Assembly (NCBI GenBank): GCA_031181145.1
Contig: JAPSLB010000017.1
Location: forward strand, 1 to 64,000
Reading direction: 5' to 3'
Source of the DNA: Microvirga sp.
GTDB taxonomy: Bacteria > Pseudomonadota > Alphaproteobacteria > Rhizobiales > Beijerinckiaceae
DNA length: 64,000 bases
Positions 26,596 to 34,857 of the stretch are shown one piece after another. The position numbers and the translations under genes were made by a program. Numbering within the stretch: position 1 is the first letter of the stretch; each line of letters opens with the position of its first letter. The notes beneath the pieces are model-generated. The model worked only from the letters and a program-made list of their open reading frames with translations. It ran no database searches and was not told where the DNA came from.

Positions 26596-28116
26596 GTGAC
26601 GGCAGTAACTGATCTTCTCATCGTTGGCGGCGGCATCAATGGTGCGGGCATCGCCCGCGATGCGGTGGGCCGGGGTCTCTCCGTAGTGCTTTGCGAGCAG
26701 GGCGATCTGGCAGGCTACACCTCGTCCGCCTCGACGAAGTTGATCCACGGCGGTCTGCGCTATCTGGAATATTACGAGTTCCGTCTGGTCCGCGAGGCCC
26801 TGTTCGAGCGCGAGCGCCTGCTGAATTCCGCGCCCCACATCATCTGGCCTCTGCGCTTCATCCTGCCCCACGAGAAGGGCATCCGCCCGGCCTGGTTCGT
26901 GCGCCTGGGCCTCTTTCTCTACGACCACCTCGCTCCGCGCAGGAAGCTGCCGGGCACGGAGACCATCAAGCTCACGACGCATCCCGCCGGCCAGGGCCTG
27001 AAGCCCGGCTTCGACACGGCCTTCGTCTATTCCGATTGCTGGGTCGAGGACAGCCGCATGGTGGCGCTGAGCGCCCTCGACGCCTTCGAGAAGGGCGCGG
27101 ACATCCGCGTGCGCACCAAGCTCACCTCCGCCCGCCGCGAGGGCGATCTGTGGGTGGCGACCCTTCAGGACGTGGAAACCGGCGCCGCTCAGGAGGTGCG
27201 CGCCAAGGTCATCGTCAATGCGGGCGGCCCCTTCGTGGCCGACGTTCTCAACAGCAAGCTCGGTCTCAACACCACCAAGAACGTGCGCCTCGTGAAGGGC
27301 AGCCACATCGTGGTTCCCAAGCTCTTCGACACGAAGGAAGCCTTCATCCTGCAGAACACCGACAAGCGCATCGTGTTCGCGATCCCCTACCAGGAGAAGT
27401 TCACTCTCATCGGCACCACGGACATCCCGGTGGAATCGGTTCCGGACAAGAAGGTCGAGATCAGCCCCGAGGAGGTCCAGTACCTGTGCAACGTGGTGAA
27501 CCATTTCTTCAAGAAGCAGGTCACCCCCGCCGAGGTCGTGTGGAGCTACTCGGGCGTGCGGCCGCTCTTCGACGACGGCTCCTCCAACGCCTCCGCCGTG
27601 ACCCGCGACTACGTGTTCGACATGGACGCGCCGCAGGGACAGGCGCCGGTCCTGTCGATCTTCGGCGGCAAGATCACCACCTTCCGCAAGCTCGCCGAGC
27701 ACGCGCTCGACGAGCTGAAGACCGTCTTCCCGGACATGAAGCCGTCCTGGACCGAAACCGCGAAGATGCCCGGCGGCGACATCATCGACGCCGATTTCGA
27801 CACCTTCTTCGCGAGCGTGCGTCAGCGCTGGCCCTTCCTGCCCGAGCAGGTGGCGCATCGCCTCGCCCGGGCCTACGGCACGCGCATTGCCGAATTGCTC
27901 GGAGAGGCCAAGTCCATGGCCGATCTCGGCGAGGATTTCGGCGCCGGCCTGACGGCGGCGGAAGTCGACTACCTCATGCGCCGCGAATGGGCGCGCAGCG
28001 CCGAGGACATCCTGTGGCGCCGCTCCAAGCTCGGCCTGCACGTGCCGGCTGGTGCTCCGGCCAAGATTGATGCCTATATTGCCAGGCAGACAGCAGCATC
28101 CATCGCGGCTCAATAG
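26596..28116 (+). CDS. glpD: aerobic glycerol-3-phosphate dehydrogenase
   Basis: 506 residues from a GTG start. A membrane-associated flavoenzyme that oxidises sn-glycerol-3-phosphate to dihydroxyacetone phosphate and passes electrons to quinone. Visible features are the FAD dinucleotide motif LLIVGGGINGAGIARDA at residues 7-23, the family block STKLIHGGLRYLEYYEF, VNAGGPFVADVL, and the GlpD C-terminal domain (YLMRREWARSAEDILWRRSKLGL). It precedes glpK by 18 bases, so the two steps of glycerol catabolism are co-transcribed. No glpR or glpF is in the window. Confidence 0.95.
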   Translation: MTAVTDLLIVGGGINGAGIARDAVGRGLSVVLCEQGDLAGYTSSASTKLIHGGLRYLEYYEFRLVREALFERERLLNSAPHIIWPLRFILPHEKGIRPAWFVRLGLFLYDHLAPRRKLPGTETIKLTTHPAGQGLKPGFDTAFVYSDCWVEDSRMVALSALDAFEKGADIRVRTKLTSARREGDLWVATLQDVETGAAQEVRAKVIVNAGGPFVADVLNSKLGLNTTKNVRLVKGSHIVVPKLFDTKEAFILQNTDKRIVFAIPYQEKFTLIGTTDIPVESVPDKKVEISPEEVQYLCNVVNHFFKKQVTPAEVVWSYSGVRPLFDDGSSNASAVTRDYVFDMDAPQGQAPVLSIFGGKITTFRKLAEHALDELKTVFPDMKPSWTETAKMPGGDIIDADFDTFFASVRQRWPFLPEQVAHRLARAYGTRIAELLGEAKSMADLGEDFGAGLTAAEVDYLMRREWARSAEDILWRRSKLGLHVPAGAPAKIDAYIARQTAASIAAQ

Positions 28117-28134
28117 CACCCGGAAGGCTTGTCC

Positions 28135-29631
<1,497 letters not shown>

Positions 29632-29644
29632 ACACGGAAAGGAA

Positions 29645-29660
29645 GCGGCCCGGAGGCCGC
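29645..29660. terminator. hairpin between glpK and the HIT gene
   Basis: GCGGCC (29645-29650), CGGA loop, GGCCGC (29655-29660). It stands between the convergent ends of glpK and the HIT-family gene. No strong T-run follows, so it may need Rho or act weakly. Confidence 0.5.
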
Positions 29661-29687
29661 TCCCGTTCCCATGTGTCAGGCCCTGTG

Positions 29688-30110
29688 TCAGGCGTTCAGA
29701 GCCGCGCGGATCTTTTCGGCGTGCCCGGCCAGCACGTCGTTGGCCTCCATGTGGCCTGTATGCGGCTTCAAGGGAACACCCTCGAAGCGCGGGATGACAT
29801 GGACGTGCAGGTGAAACACCACCTGCCCGCCTGCGCTCTCGTTGAATTGTTGGATCGTCAGCCCGTCGGCAGCAAAGGCCTCCTTCGCCGCCCGTGCCAC
29901 GACCTGGACGGCCTTGGCGAGTTCCGCGAGATCCTCGGGCTCCGCGTCAAGAATGTTGCGGGCCTTCGCCTTGGGGATCACCAGCACATGCCCCTCGCCC
30001 CGAGGCATGATATCCATGAAGGCCAGCACGCCCTCGGTCTCGTAGACCTTGTGGCACGGCAGCTCGCCTCTCAGGATCTTCGCGAACACGTTGTTGTCGT
30101 CGTAGGTCAT
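29688..30110 (-). CDS. HIT-family nucleotide-binding hydrolase (HinT-like)
   Basis: 140 residues, the usual size. Histidine-triad signature HLHVHVIPR with H100, H102 and H104. Other family blocks are NVFAKILRGELP at the start and MPRGEGHVLVIPK. HinT-type proteins hydrolyse purine nucleoside phosphoramidates such as adenylated lysine. It is monocistronic and cytoplasmic. Confidence 0.92.
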   Translation of the reverse strand: MTYDDNNVFAKILRGELPCHKVYETEGVLAFMDIMPRGEGHVLVIPKAKARNILDAEPEDLAELAKAVQVVARAAKEAFAADGLTIQQFNESAGGQVVFHLHVHVIPRFEGVPLKPHTGHMEANDVLAGHAEKIRAALNA

Positions 30111-30676
30111 CCTGCCCTCTCATCGTTCCGCCAGGTGTGTCTCATACACCGGGCCCGCCGTGCAATCACTCCCATCGGACAGATTGAAATCCGCCGGATC
30201 GCCGAACTGCGTCGAAGAAAGCCTTCGAGGCGCAATCACAGGTTTGAGTCAATCAGGGCTTGGGAGAGAAATCTCAGAGTCAAACCAGAACGGATTCATA
30301 GTCACCTGAAAACGTCTGCAGAATATTGGAGGTGCATCGCCCCTGATGTCAGGGCCAGCTCGACAATCCGGAAACTTATCGATTCATATTCTAGACTCAA
30401 TCAACATCAAATACTCATACGGTAATCGCATTAACTTCTTAAATAGAATTTCCATCACTCTTCAGCGTTCCAACTTGTCGCACCCCTCACCACCAAGGGT
30501 ACAAACAACAGAGCGCAATCATTATTTAAGCGTGGCAATCAAAACGGAAAACCTTCTTCGAGCGCACTGCTTTTTTTCATAAAAATTTTTTGCAAAGGTT
30601 CCACCTTCCTCCTCGGAACCATCGAATTAGCGAACGGTTGTTCAACCACGAACATCATTGGTCAAGGAGGCTCAAG
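30111..30676. other. intergenic region, AT-richer than its surroundings
   Basis: About 570 bases without a credible gene; short frames here have no supported starts. Base composition drops clearly towards AT around 30350-30600, including a T7 run followed closely by an A/T tract near 30570-30595. The right end carries the EcfG-type promoter of the KGG gene (30615-30639). I see nothing else that can be named. Confidence 0.6.
30615..30639 (+). promoter_or_regulatory. EcfG-type promoter of the KGG gene
   Basis: GGAAC at 30615-30619, 16-base spacer, GGTT at 30636-30639 (consensus CGTT, one mismatch). It lies 37 bases before the ATG of the KGG protein gene. Confidence 0.65.
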
Positions 30677-30871
30677 ATGGCGCCAAGTGGTTCGACTTCG
30701 AAGCGCGGTTTCGCATCCATGGATTCAGACCGTCAGCGTGAAATCGCAAGTAAAGGCGGCAAAAGCGTTCCTGCAGAGAAGCGCTCCTTCTCGCAAGACC
30801 GCGAGCTTGCCTCTGAGGCCGGCCGCAAAGGCGGTCAGGCATCCGGCAATACCCGCGGCAATCAGGAATAG
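30677..30871 (+). CDS. KGG-motif general stress protein
   Basis: 64 residues from the ATG at 30677; AGGAGG at 30664-30669 fixes the start. Highly hydrophilic, Ser/Lys/Arg/Gly rich, with two KGG motifs (ASKGGKSV at about 26-33 and RKGGQASG at about 51-58), as in YciG/conidiation-specific-10-like stress proteins. No TM segment. The EcfG-type promoter directly upstream and the phyR-nepR-ecfG locus 3 kb away fit a general stress role. The molecular function of KGG proteins is not settled. A strong terminator follows. Confidence 0.88.
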   Translation: MAPSGSTSKRGFASMDSDRQREIASKGGKSVPAEKRSFSQDRELASEAGRKGGQASGNTRGNQE

Positions 30872-30891
30872 CGACAGTAAATTCCACACCA

Positions 30892-30923
30892 AAAGGGGCC
30901 GCCAAGCGGCCCCTTTATTTTTG
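30892..30923 (+). terminator. intrinsic terminator of the KGG gene
   Basis: AAGGGGCCGC, CAA loop, GCGGCCCCTT, followed by TATTTTT. It ends just before the stop of the convergent unknown gene at 30945. Confidence 0.85.
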
Positions 30924-30944
30924 CCTCTCCAGGAAGCGATGAAG

Positions 30945-31493
30945 TCAAAGGCCGAAATGCCGTCCGGGCTTGTTGGTGGCTTCGACGATGGCCTCCACCT
31001 GCCGGCTCTCGATCCCGGCCGCAGCCCTGAACTCGCTCAGGTTCGGCACTGGAAAGACGATGATCCCAAGGTCGATATGCCGTGCGAGTTCTCCGACCAG
31101 AGAAGACAAGAGCTCCTGCGGCGAGATGCCCAAGAGAGCCGACGCCTCCCTGGCCACCTCCGAACCGGGTTGCCGCGAGGCTCCGATCAGGCTCAGGAGG
31201 CAATACTCATCGAGAGTGCCGCAGCGTGCCCCGAGCGGGCGGTGATCGAAGGCCCTTCCCCGCTGGCGTGTCATGGCGAAGGCAAGCAGCAGAGCATCCG
31301 ACACGATGCCCTTGGCGGCTCCCGGCTGCGCATAAGGTGCAAGCCCTCGCTCAGGCCCATCGAGAAGGGCAAGGTCAAAATGATCGTCCAGGCTGCCGAT
31401 GGACCGGAAGACGTCGATCACAGGCACGGCGCTGGGATGAAAGAGAAAGGCGATGGAATTGCGCCCAGTCGGATTTGCGAATGGTTCGGTCAT
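30945..31493 (-). CDS. protein of unknown function
   Basis: 182 residues from the ATG at 31493 (MTEPFANP); the frame extends 17 codons further upstream but overlaps the preceding gene. I do not recognise a family. It is soluble, with no signal peptide or TM segment, and mostly alpha/beta in appearance: NSIAFLFHPSAVPVIDVFRS, an LLDGPERGLAPYAQPGAA loop, then a helical part (EVAREASALLGISPQELLSSLVGELARH). It lies 31 bases downstream of the 78-residue gene at 31525 on the same strand, so it is probably transcribed from the EcfG-type promoter at 31791-31815. Confidence 0.65.
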   Translation of the reverse strand: MTEPFANPTGRNSIAFLFHPSAVPVIDVFRSIGSLDDHFDLALLDGPERGLAPYAQPGAAKGIVSDALLLAFAMTRQRGRAFDHRPLGARCGTLDEYCLLSLIGASRQPGSEVAREASALLGISPQELLSSLVGELARHIDLGIIVFPVPNLSEFRAAAGIESRQVEAIVEATNKPGRHFGL

Positions 31494-31524
31494 CAAACAA
31501 ACGAGCCTGAAATAGTAGTGAACT

Positions 31525-31761
31525 CTAAAGATGACGCAAAACACCCGGAGGCAGCCCCCGGGACCAAGACTGCACGACGAGGTGCCGCCGCAGCAGGAGG
31601 GGGCATGTCACCTCGTCCTGTTGGTGATCCTGCACGATCCCGCTCAACATCCAGGCAACGTTCGGCTTCTCCCGGGAGGAGGAACTCGAAGCGAGCCGAG
31701 AGAACTCGTCGGGAAGCTCTTCCTGGCACAAGGCCGCATCCAACTCGTTGGTCGCCGTCAT
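31525..31761 (-). CDS. small unknown protein under an EcfG-type promoter
   Basis: 78 residues from the ATG at 31761. I chose this start because GGAG sits six bases upstream and a perfect EcfG promoter ends about 30 bases upstream; the longer frame from 31941 would cross that promoter. The sequence begins MTATNELDAALCQEELPDEF, has a run of serines, and ends in a Leu/Arg-rich segment (CPLLLRRHLVV). No known motif. Its reality rests on promoter, ribosome site and spacing, not on homology. Confidence 0.55.
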   Translation of the reverse strand: MTATNELDAALCQEELPDEFSRLASSSSSREKPNVAWMLSGIVQDHQQDEVTCPLLLRRHLVVQSWSRGLPPGVLRHL

Positions 31762-31790
31762 CGTCGTCTCCGCATCTGTCACCGCTGGGC

Positions 31791-31815
31791 AACGTGCCCG
31801 GAACGGCCCGGTTCC
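31791..31815 (-). promoter_or_regulatory. EcfG-type promoter of two unknown genes
   Basis: On the minus strand GGAAC (31815-31811), 16-base spacer, CGTT (31794-31791). Perfect match to the alphaproteobacterial general stress consensus. It points to the genes at 31525 and 30945. Confidence 0.75.
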
Positions 31816-31870
31816 TCCCGCCGTGGAAAGTTCAACCTCAGGGAGGCTCCAATTCTTCCGAAAAATTTTC

Positions 31871-31895
31871 GGAACATCCGCCCGGATTCGGCGTT
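31871..31895 (+). promoter_or_regulatory. EcfG-type promoter of small RNA candidate 2
   Basis: GGAAC (31871-31875), 16-base spacer, CGTT (31892-31895), a perfect match. No coding region follows on this strand before the terminator at 31940-31974. Confidence 0.75.
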
Positions 31896-31901
31896 GTGTC
31901 A

Positions 31902-31974
31902 GCAACCGGTTCGAATGCCCCCTCGAACTGGCACCTTTCAAGGCGCAGTCACATCGTGACTGCGCCTTTTGTTT
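31902..31974 (+). ncRNA. candidate EcfG-dependent small RNA 2
   Basis: The start is inferred about seven bases after the -10 element and the end from the T-run, giving about 73 nt. First hairpin: 31906-31914 pairs with 31923-31931 over nine base pairs, closing an eight-base loop AUGCCCCC. A short unpaired linker (GGCACCUUU, 31930-31938) follows, then the terminator hairpin 31940-31952/31956-31968 with U-rich tail. There is no start codon with a ribosome site inside. Promoter class, C-rich loop and terminator match the layout of stress-induced riboregulators such as Caulobacter GsrN, but sequence homology to GsrN is not claimed. Confidence 0.6.
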
Positions 31975-31996
31975 CGCGTCCCTCCACCACGGAAAC

Positions 31997-32020
31997 GGCG
32001 CCCCGGTAGGCCGGGGCGCC
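31997..32020. terminator. GC-rich hairpin downstream of the PRC-barrel gene
   Basis: GGCGCCCCGG (31997-32006) and CCGGGGCGCC (32011-32020) pair perfectly around a four-base loop. It stands 28 bases after the stop of the minus-strand PRC-barrel gene and is a likely transcript end for it, though the T-run is weak. Confidence 0.55.
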
Positions 32021-32048
32021 GCGCATCGGCAAAGGCCGTCGGCAGACG

Positions 32049-32804
32049 CTACTGCTGGGTCGTGTTACCGCCCGCACCGGTCGTGCCCGTGGTAGAGCCG
32101 TTGTCGTTGCCGACATCGGTCTTGAAGGCCGGGGCAGCCTGAAGTTCGGCCTTGGTCATCCGAAGGATCACGCGATCCGGCTCATTGGACGAAGCCGTGT
32201 TGCTGCCCGCGGACGCATTGTTGGTGGCCATGTTCGAATTCGGCGCGCCGCCGGCATTGCCCTGGCCGGCCGTGCTGGTTGTCGCCGTCGAACCGGTGGT
32301 CGCTACATTGCCGCCGCTGCCGCTGCCGCTGTTGTTGTCCATGGCGTCCGCCTGCTGACTGTTGGCGAATTCAAGGGAGCCGAACGGAACGGCCACATCC
32401 TTTTCACCGATACCCAGGAAGCCGCCGACGCCCACAACGACGGCCATGACCTGACCGCTGCGGTCCATGACCACATCATTGATGTCACCGATCGACTCGT
32501 TGTTGGCGCTGACGACGCGGGTCCCGATCAGATCGGACGCCATCACCTGGTTCGGCTGCATCTGGGTCATGAACTGCCCCTGCGGGCCGCCGCTCTGATT
32601 CATCGCCGCCGAACCGCCCGAGGGGCTGGTCGTGGCCGGGGCGCCGGTTGCTCCAGGCTGCATCGCCGGCGATCCCGAGGTCGCCGTGCCGGATCCCGAA
32701 GCCGTCGGCCGGTCCGTCGGCGCCGAGGGCGATGTCTGGGCGAAAGCGGGCGCAGCCGCGAAAGCCGTCAGGACGAGGCAAGCTGCCATATGCTTCTTCA
32801 GCAT
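32049..32804 (-). CDS. secreted PRC-barrel domain protein
   Basis: 251 residues from the ATG at 32804; AGGAGA eight bases upstream supports it over upstream ATGs at 32825 and 32882. A signal peptide (about 1-23, ending AAPAFAQ) precedes a Thr/Ser/Gly/Pro/Ala-rich linker. A PRC-barrel domain follows at about 85-155 (SDLIGTRVVSANNESIGDIN, VVVGVGGFLGIGEKDVAVPF). The C-terminal half is a low-complexity Ser/Thr/Gly/Asn stretch and a short end segment (RVILRMTKAELQAAPAF). Such proteins are common stress-induced periplasmic proteins of Hyphomicrobiales with unknown role. An EcfG-type promoter at 32864-32889 fits this. Confidence 0.85.
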   Translation of the reverse strand: MLKKHMAACLVLTAFAAAPAFAQTSPSAPTDRPTASGSGTATSGSPAMQPGATGAPATTSPSGGSAAMNQSGGPQGQFMTQMQPNQVMASDLIGTRVVSANNESIGDINDVVMDRSGQVMAVVVGVGGFLGIGEKDVAVPFGSLEFANSQQADAMDNNSGSGSGGNVATTGSTATTSTAGQGNAGGAPNSNMATNNASAGSNTASSNEPDRVILRMTKAELQAAPAFKTDVGNDNGSTTGTTGAGGNTTQQ

Positions 32805-32863
32805 CGTGATATTCTCCTGAATGTTCATTGAATCGCGATATGCGCCAAAGTGCGCGAGGGGAG

Positions 32864-32889
32864 AACGCGCCATCCCAGGCACACGTTCC
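32864..32889 (-). promoter_or_regulatory. EcfG-type promoter of the PRC-barrel gene
   Basis: Minus strand GGAAC (32889-32885), 17-base spacer, CGTT (32867-32864). It lies 60 bases before the chosen ATG and inside the longer open frame, which also argues for the shorter start. Confidence 0.75.
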
Positions 32890-33059
32890 AGGCGGATATG
32901 TATCCCTGCCCCGATCAGCTGAAATCTACTTACAGGCAGGAAGATGAATACTTATTCATCTGGCAGCCATGAAGGACCGCCATACAATCCCAAGTCAAAG
33001 CCTCCGATTTCTATTTGAAGTGAACTGAACATCCGCAATCCACTTCATCCTCGAAGCGC

Positions 33060-33575
33060 TCAGGACAAGGGCCGATCCAGCGAGGCAAGGCAAAGGCTCG
33101 GCATTCTGTTCGCACTGGCGCTCGCCAGAGGGCTCACGTCGCCCATGCAGCCGATGGGTGTCTGGCGCTTCGGCTTGCGGGGCTCGTCACGGCCTTCCCG
33201 CGCCGCGGGCGGACGCTGGTGAACAGGAACGCGGAACTCGTCCTTCGTCGCCAGAATGGGGATCTCGGTGTTCTTCGAAACCGTCGTCATGCCCGATCGC
33301 GGATCGGAGCGGTAGAGCACCTCGCCGTCATTGCCCCGCAGGATCACGGTCGCATGGGTCAGCCCGACGATCTCCACGATGGACACGCTCGTCCTATCCT
33401 CCGCCTCGCGGGCAGCCATCAGCCGGTCGCCTTTGGGCGCTGCGCGCTCCTCGATCAGCGCCGCCCTCAGCAGGGACGATCTGAGGGAATCGATCCCGGA
33501 ATCCGCGAAGGCGATGCCGCCGGCCAACAGGGCGGCTCCGGTCACTACGCCTAATCTCGTGGAGGTGAGGAGCAT
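33060..33575 (-). CDS. secreted protein of unknown function
   Basis: 171 residues from the ATG at 33575, chosen because GGGAGA lies just upstream and the promoter at 33616-33640 lies within the longer frame (33665). A signal-type segment (LGVVTGAALLAGGIAFA, about 8-24) starts the protein. The middle part (SVSIVEIVGLTHATVILRGNDGEVLYRSD) looks like a small beta domain, and the C-terminus is basic and proline-rich. No family recognised. Expression under EcfG is inferred from the perfect promoter motif. Confidence 0.72.
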   Translation of the reverse strand: MLLTSTRLGVVTGAALLAGGIAFADSGIDSLRSSLLRAALIEERAAPKGDRLMAAREAEDRTSVSIVEIVGLTHATVILRGNDGEVLYRSDPRSGMTTVSKNTEIPILATKDEFRVPVHQRPPAAREGRDEPRKPKRQTPIGCMGDVSPLASASANRMPSLCLASLDRPLS

Positions 33576-33615
33576 TCCTGTCTCCCTGCTGCTTAGCTCA
33601 ACCATTCGAGAAAAC

Positions 33616-33640
33616 AACGCGACCTTAACTTTGATGTTCC
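33616..33640 (-). promoter_or_regulatory. EcfG-type promoter of the secreted unknown gene
   Basis: Minus strand GGAAC (33640-33636), 16-base spacer, CGTT (33619-33616). Perfect match, 41 bases upstream of the chosen ATG. Confidence 0.75.
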
Positions 33641-33676
33641 GGGGGATTTCCGAGAGGATAGTCAAAGAAAAAAGCG

Positions 33677-33702
33677 GGAACCTTTATTTTGCAAGGAGCG
33701 TT
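33677..33702 (+). promoter_or_regulatory. EcfG-type promoter of small RNA candidate 1
   Basis: GGAAC (33677-33681), 17-base spacer, CGTT (33699-33702), a perfect match on the plus strand. The only element downstream on this strand is an intrinsic terminator at 33763-33790. Confidence 0.75.
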
Positions 33703-33708
33703 CTTAAA

Positions 33709-33790
33709 GCACCGGCCTCCTGGTCCTCCCCGCATTCCCCTTGTGCATTGGCCGGCACCTTTAGACGGGCTTCGACGCCCGTCTTTTTTT
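33709..33790 (+). ncRNA. candidate EcfG-dependent small RNA 1
   Basis: About 82 nt, with ends inferred from promoter and T-run. CCGGCC (33712-33717) pairs with GGCCGG (33750-33755) and closes a large loop with several C-rich anti-Shine-Dalgarno-like stretches (UCCUGGUCCUCCCC, then UUCCCC). A linker GGCACCUUU (33754-33762) matches that of candidate 2. The terminator is AGACGGGC/GCCCGUCU (33763-33770/33777-33784) followed by seven T. No ORF lies inside. It sits between a stress gene and phyR. The architecture suggests a base-pairing riboregulator of the general stress response. Confidence 0.65.
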
Positions 33791-33818
33791 ATTCCGATTA
33801 CAACATGGCAAAAGAAAA

Positions 33819-33838
33819 GCCCGGCTCGGGAGCCGGGC
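33819..33838 (-). terminator. intrinsic terminator of phyR
   Basis: GCCCGGCTC (33819-33827) pairs with GAGCCGGGC (33830-33838). Read on the minus strand it is followed by TTTTCTTTT, 28 bases after the phyR stop. Confidence 0.8.
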
Positions 33839-33865
33839 AAATACTTAGCAGCAAGTGCGTGCGTA

Positions 33866-34672
33866 TCAGGCCGTCGCGGCGCGGGGCTCCCGGCGCTTTG
33901 CGCTCTGCTGGAAGAACAGCGCCTGGCTGATCACGGCCGATACATTCGCCGGCTGGAACGGCTTGGCGATGAGGAAGGCCGGCTCAGGCCGCTCGCCGGT
34001 CAGGAACCGCTCCGGATAGGCCGTGATGAAGATCACCGGCACCTCGAAGGATTTCAGGAGATCGTTGACCGCATCGAGGCCCGAGCTGCCGTCGGCTAGC
34101 TGGATGTCCGCGAGGATCAGGCCGGGCTGCTTGGTGGAGGCGAGCTTGACGGCTTCGGTGCGCGTCCGGGCCACCCCGGTCACGTTGTGCCCAAGTCCCT
34201 CCACCAGGGCCTCGAGATCCATGGCGATCAGCGGCTCGTCCTCGATGATGAGAATATCCGTGGCCATATCCGCGGCGAGTTCACGGCCGGCCTCGTCGAC
34301 GAGTTCGCGCACCGTCTTCGTATCCACGTCCAGGATCTGACCAACCTCCTCCTCGCCGAAACCCTCCAGGCACGACAGGAGGAACGCCTGACGGGGCAGC
34401 GGAGTAATCTGTCCCAGACGGACCTCCGCCGGAAGATCGCGTTGGATCTGCTCGCTGCGTCCGTTTACGGAAAGCGAGTTCCAGATGCGTGTGAAGACTT
34501 GGAAGAGTTCAACCTTGACGTTACCGGAAGGCCCAATGGTCTCAGGCTCGCTCACCAGCGTCTCAAGGGTCGCGGCCACATAGGCGTCGCCAGCCATCTG
34601 GCTGCCTGTGAGAGCGCGTGCATAACGGCGAAGATACGGTAAGTGCTGGACGACAAGCTGAGCTGTCGACAT
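33866..34672 (-). CDS. phyR: general stress response regulator PhyR
   Basis: 268 residues. An N-terminal ECF sigma-like output domain (about 1-135: LPYLRRYARALTGSQ, FGEEEVGQILDVDTKTVRELVDEA) is fused to a C-terminal receiver domain (138-258). Phospho-acceptor site D189 (LILADIQLADGSSG), acidic pocket E144/D145, T217 and K237 (IAKPFQP) are intact. In the known partner switch, phosphorylated PhyR binds the anti-sigma factor NepR through its sigma-like domain and frees EcfG. It is divergent from nepR-ecfG, with its own EcfG-type promoter, so it is probably autoregulated. The cognate HWE/HisKA2 kinase is not in the window. Confidence 0.96.
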   Translation of the reverse strand: MSTAQLVVQHLPYLRRYARALTGSQMAGDAYVAATLETLVSEPETIGPSGNVKVELFQVFTRIWNSLSVNGRSEQIQRDLPAEVRLGQITPLPRQAFLLSCLEGFGEEEVGQILDVDTKTVRELVDEAGRELAADMATDILIIEDEPLIAMDLEALVEGLGHNVTGVARTRTEAVKLASTKQPGLILADIQLADGSSGLDAVNDLLKSFEVPVIFITAYPERFLTGERPEPAFLIAKPFQPANVSAVISQALFFQQSAKRREPRAATA

Positions 34673-34722
34673 TCGCTTCCCCTTATTCAGTGCTTTTGCC
34701 TCGTTGTACCAGTGGTCCTTTC

Positions 34723-34747
34723 AACGTGGCAAAGCTGGAAAAGTTCC
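34723..34747 (-). promoter_or_regulatory. EcfG-type promoter of phyR
   Basis: Minus strand GGAAC (34747-34743), 16-base spacer, CGTT (34726-34723). Perfect match. Its -35 element lies six bases from that of the divergent nepR promoter. Confidence 0.85.
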
Positions 34748-34753
34748 ACGCCT

Positions 34754-34778
34754 GGAACTGTATTCAACAACAAGCGTT
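34754..34778 (+). promoter_or_regulatory. EcfG-type promoter of nepR-ecfG
   Basis: GGAAC (34754-34758), 16-base spacer, CGTT (34775-34778). Perfect match, 79 bases before the nepR start. Confidence 0.85.
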
Positions 34779-34857
34779 ATTGCTCGAAAACGAGTATAGA
34801 GCTACTGCCAAGGCTGGTCATCCCTTAATAATGTCCGGGGATGTCAAGGGGAATCAG

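Noticed and set aside
31901..31935. GGTTCGAAT, which resembles a tRNA T-loop
   Set aside because: No flanking T-arm pairing, acceptor stem or anticodon arm; the bases form instead a nine-base-pair hairpin with a C-rich loop followed by a terminator.
30687..32009. Long plus-strand open frame of 440 codons
   Set aside because: It overlaps the KGG gene in another frame and three features on the minus strand, is proline/arginine-rich in the way of a GC-driven shadow frame, and has no ribosome site.
32049..32400. Serine/threonine/glycine-rich repeats in the PRC-barrel protein as possible RTX repeats
   Set aside because: No GGxGxDxxx pattern; simple low-complexity linker.
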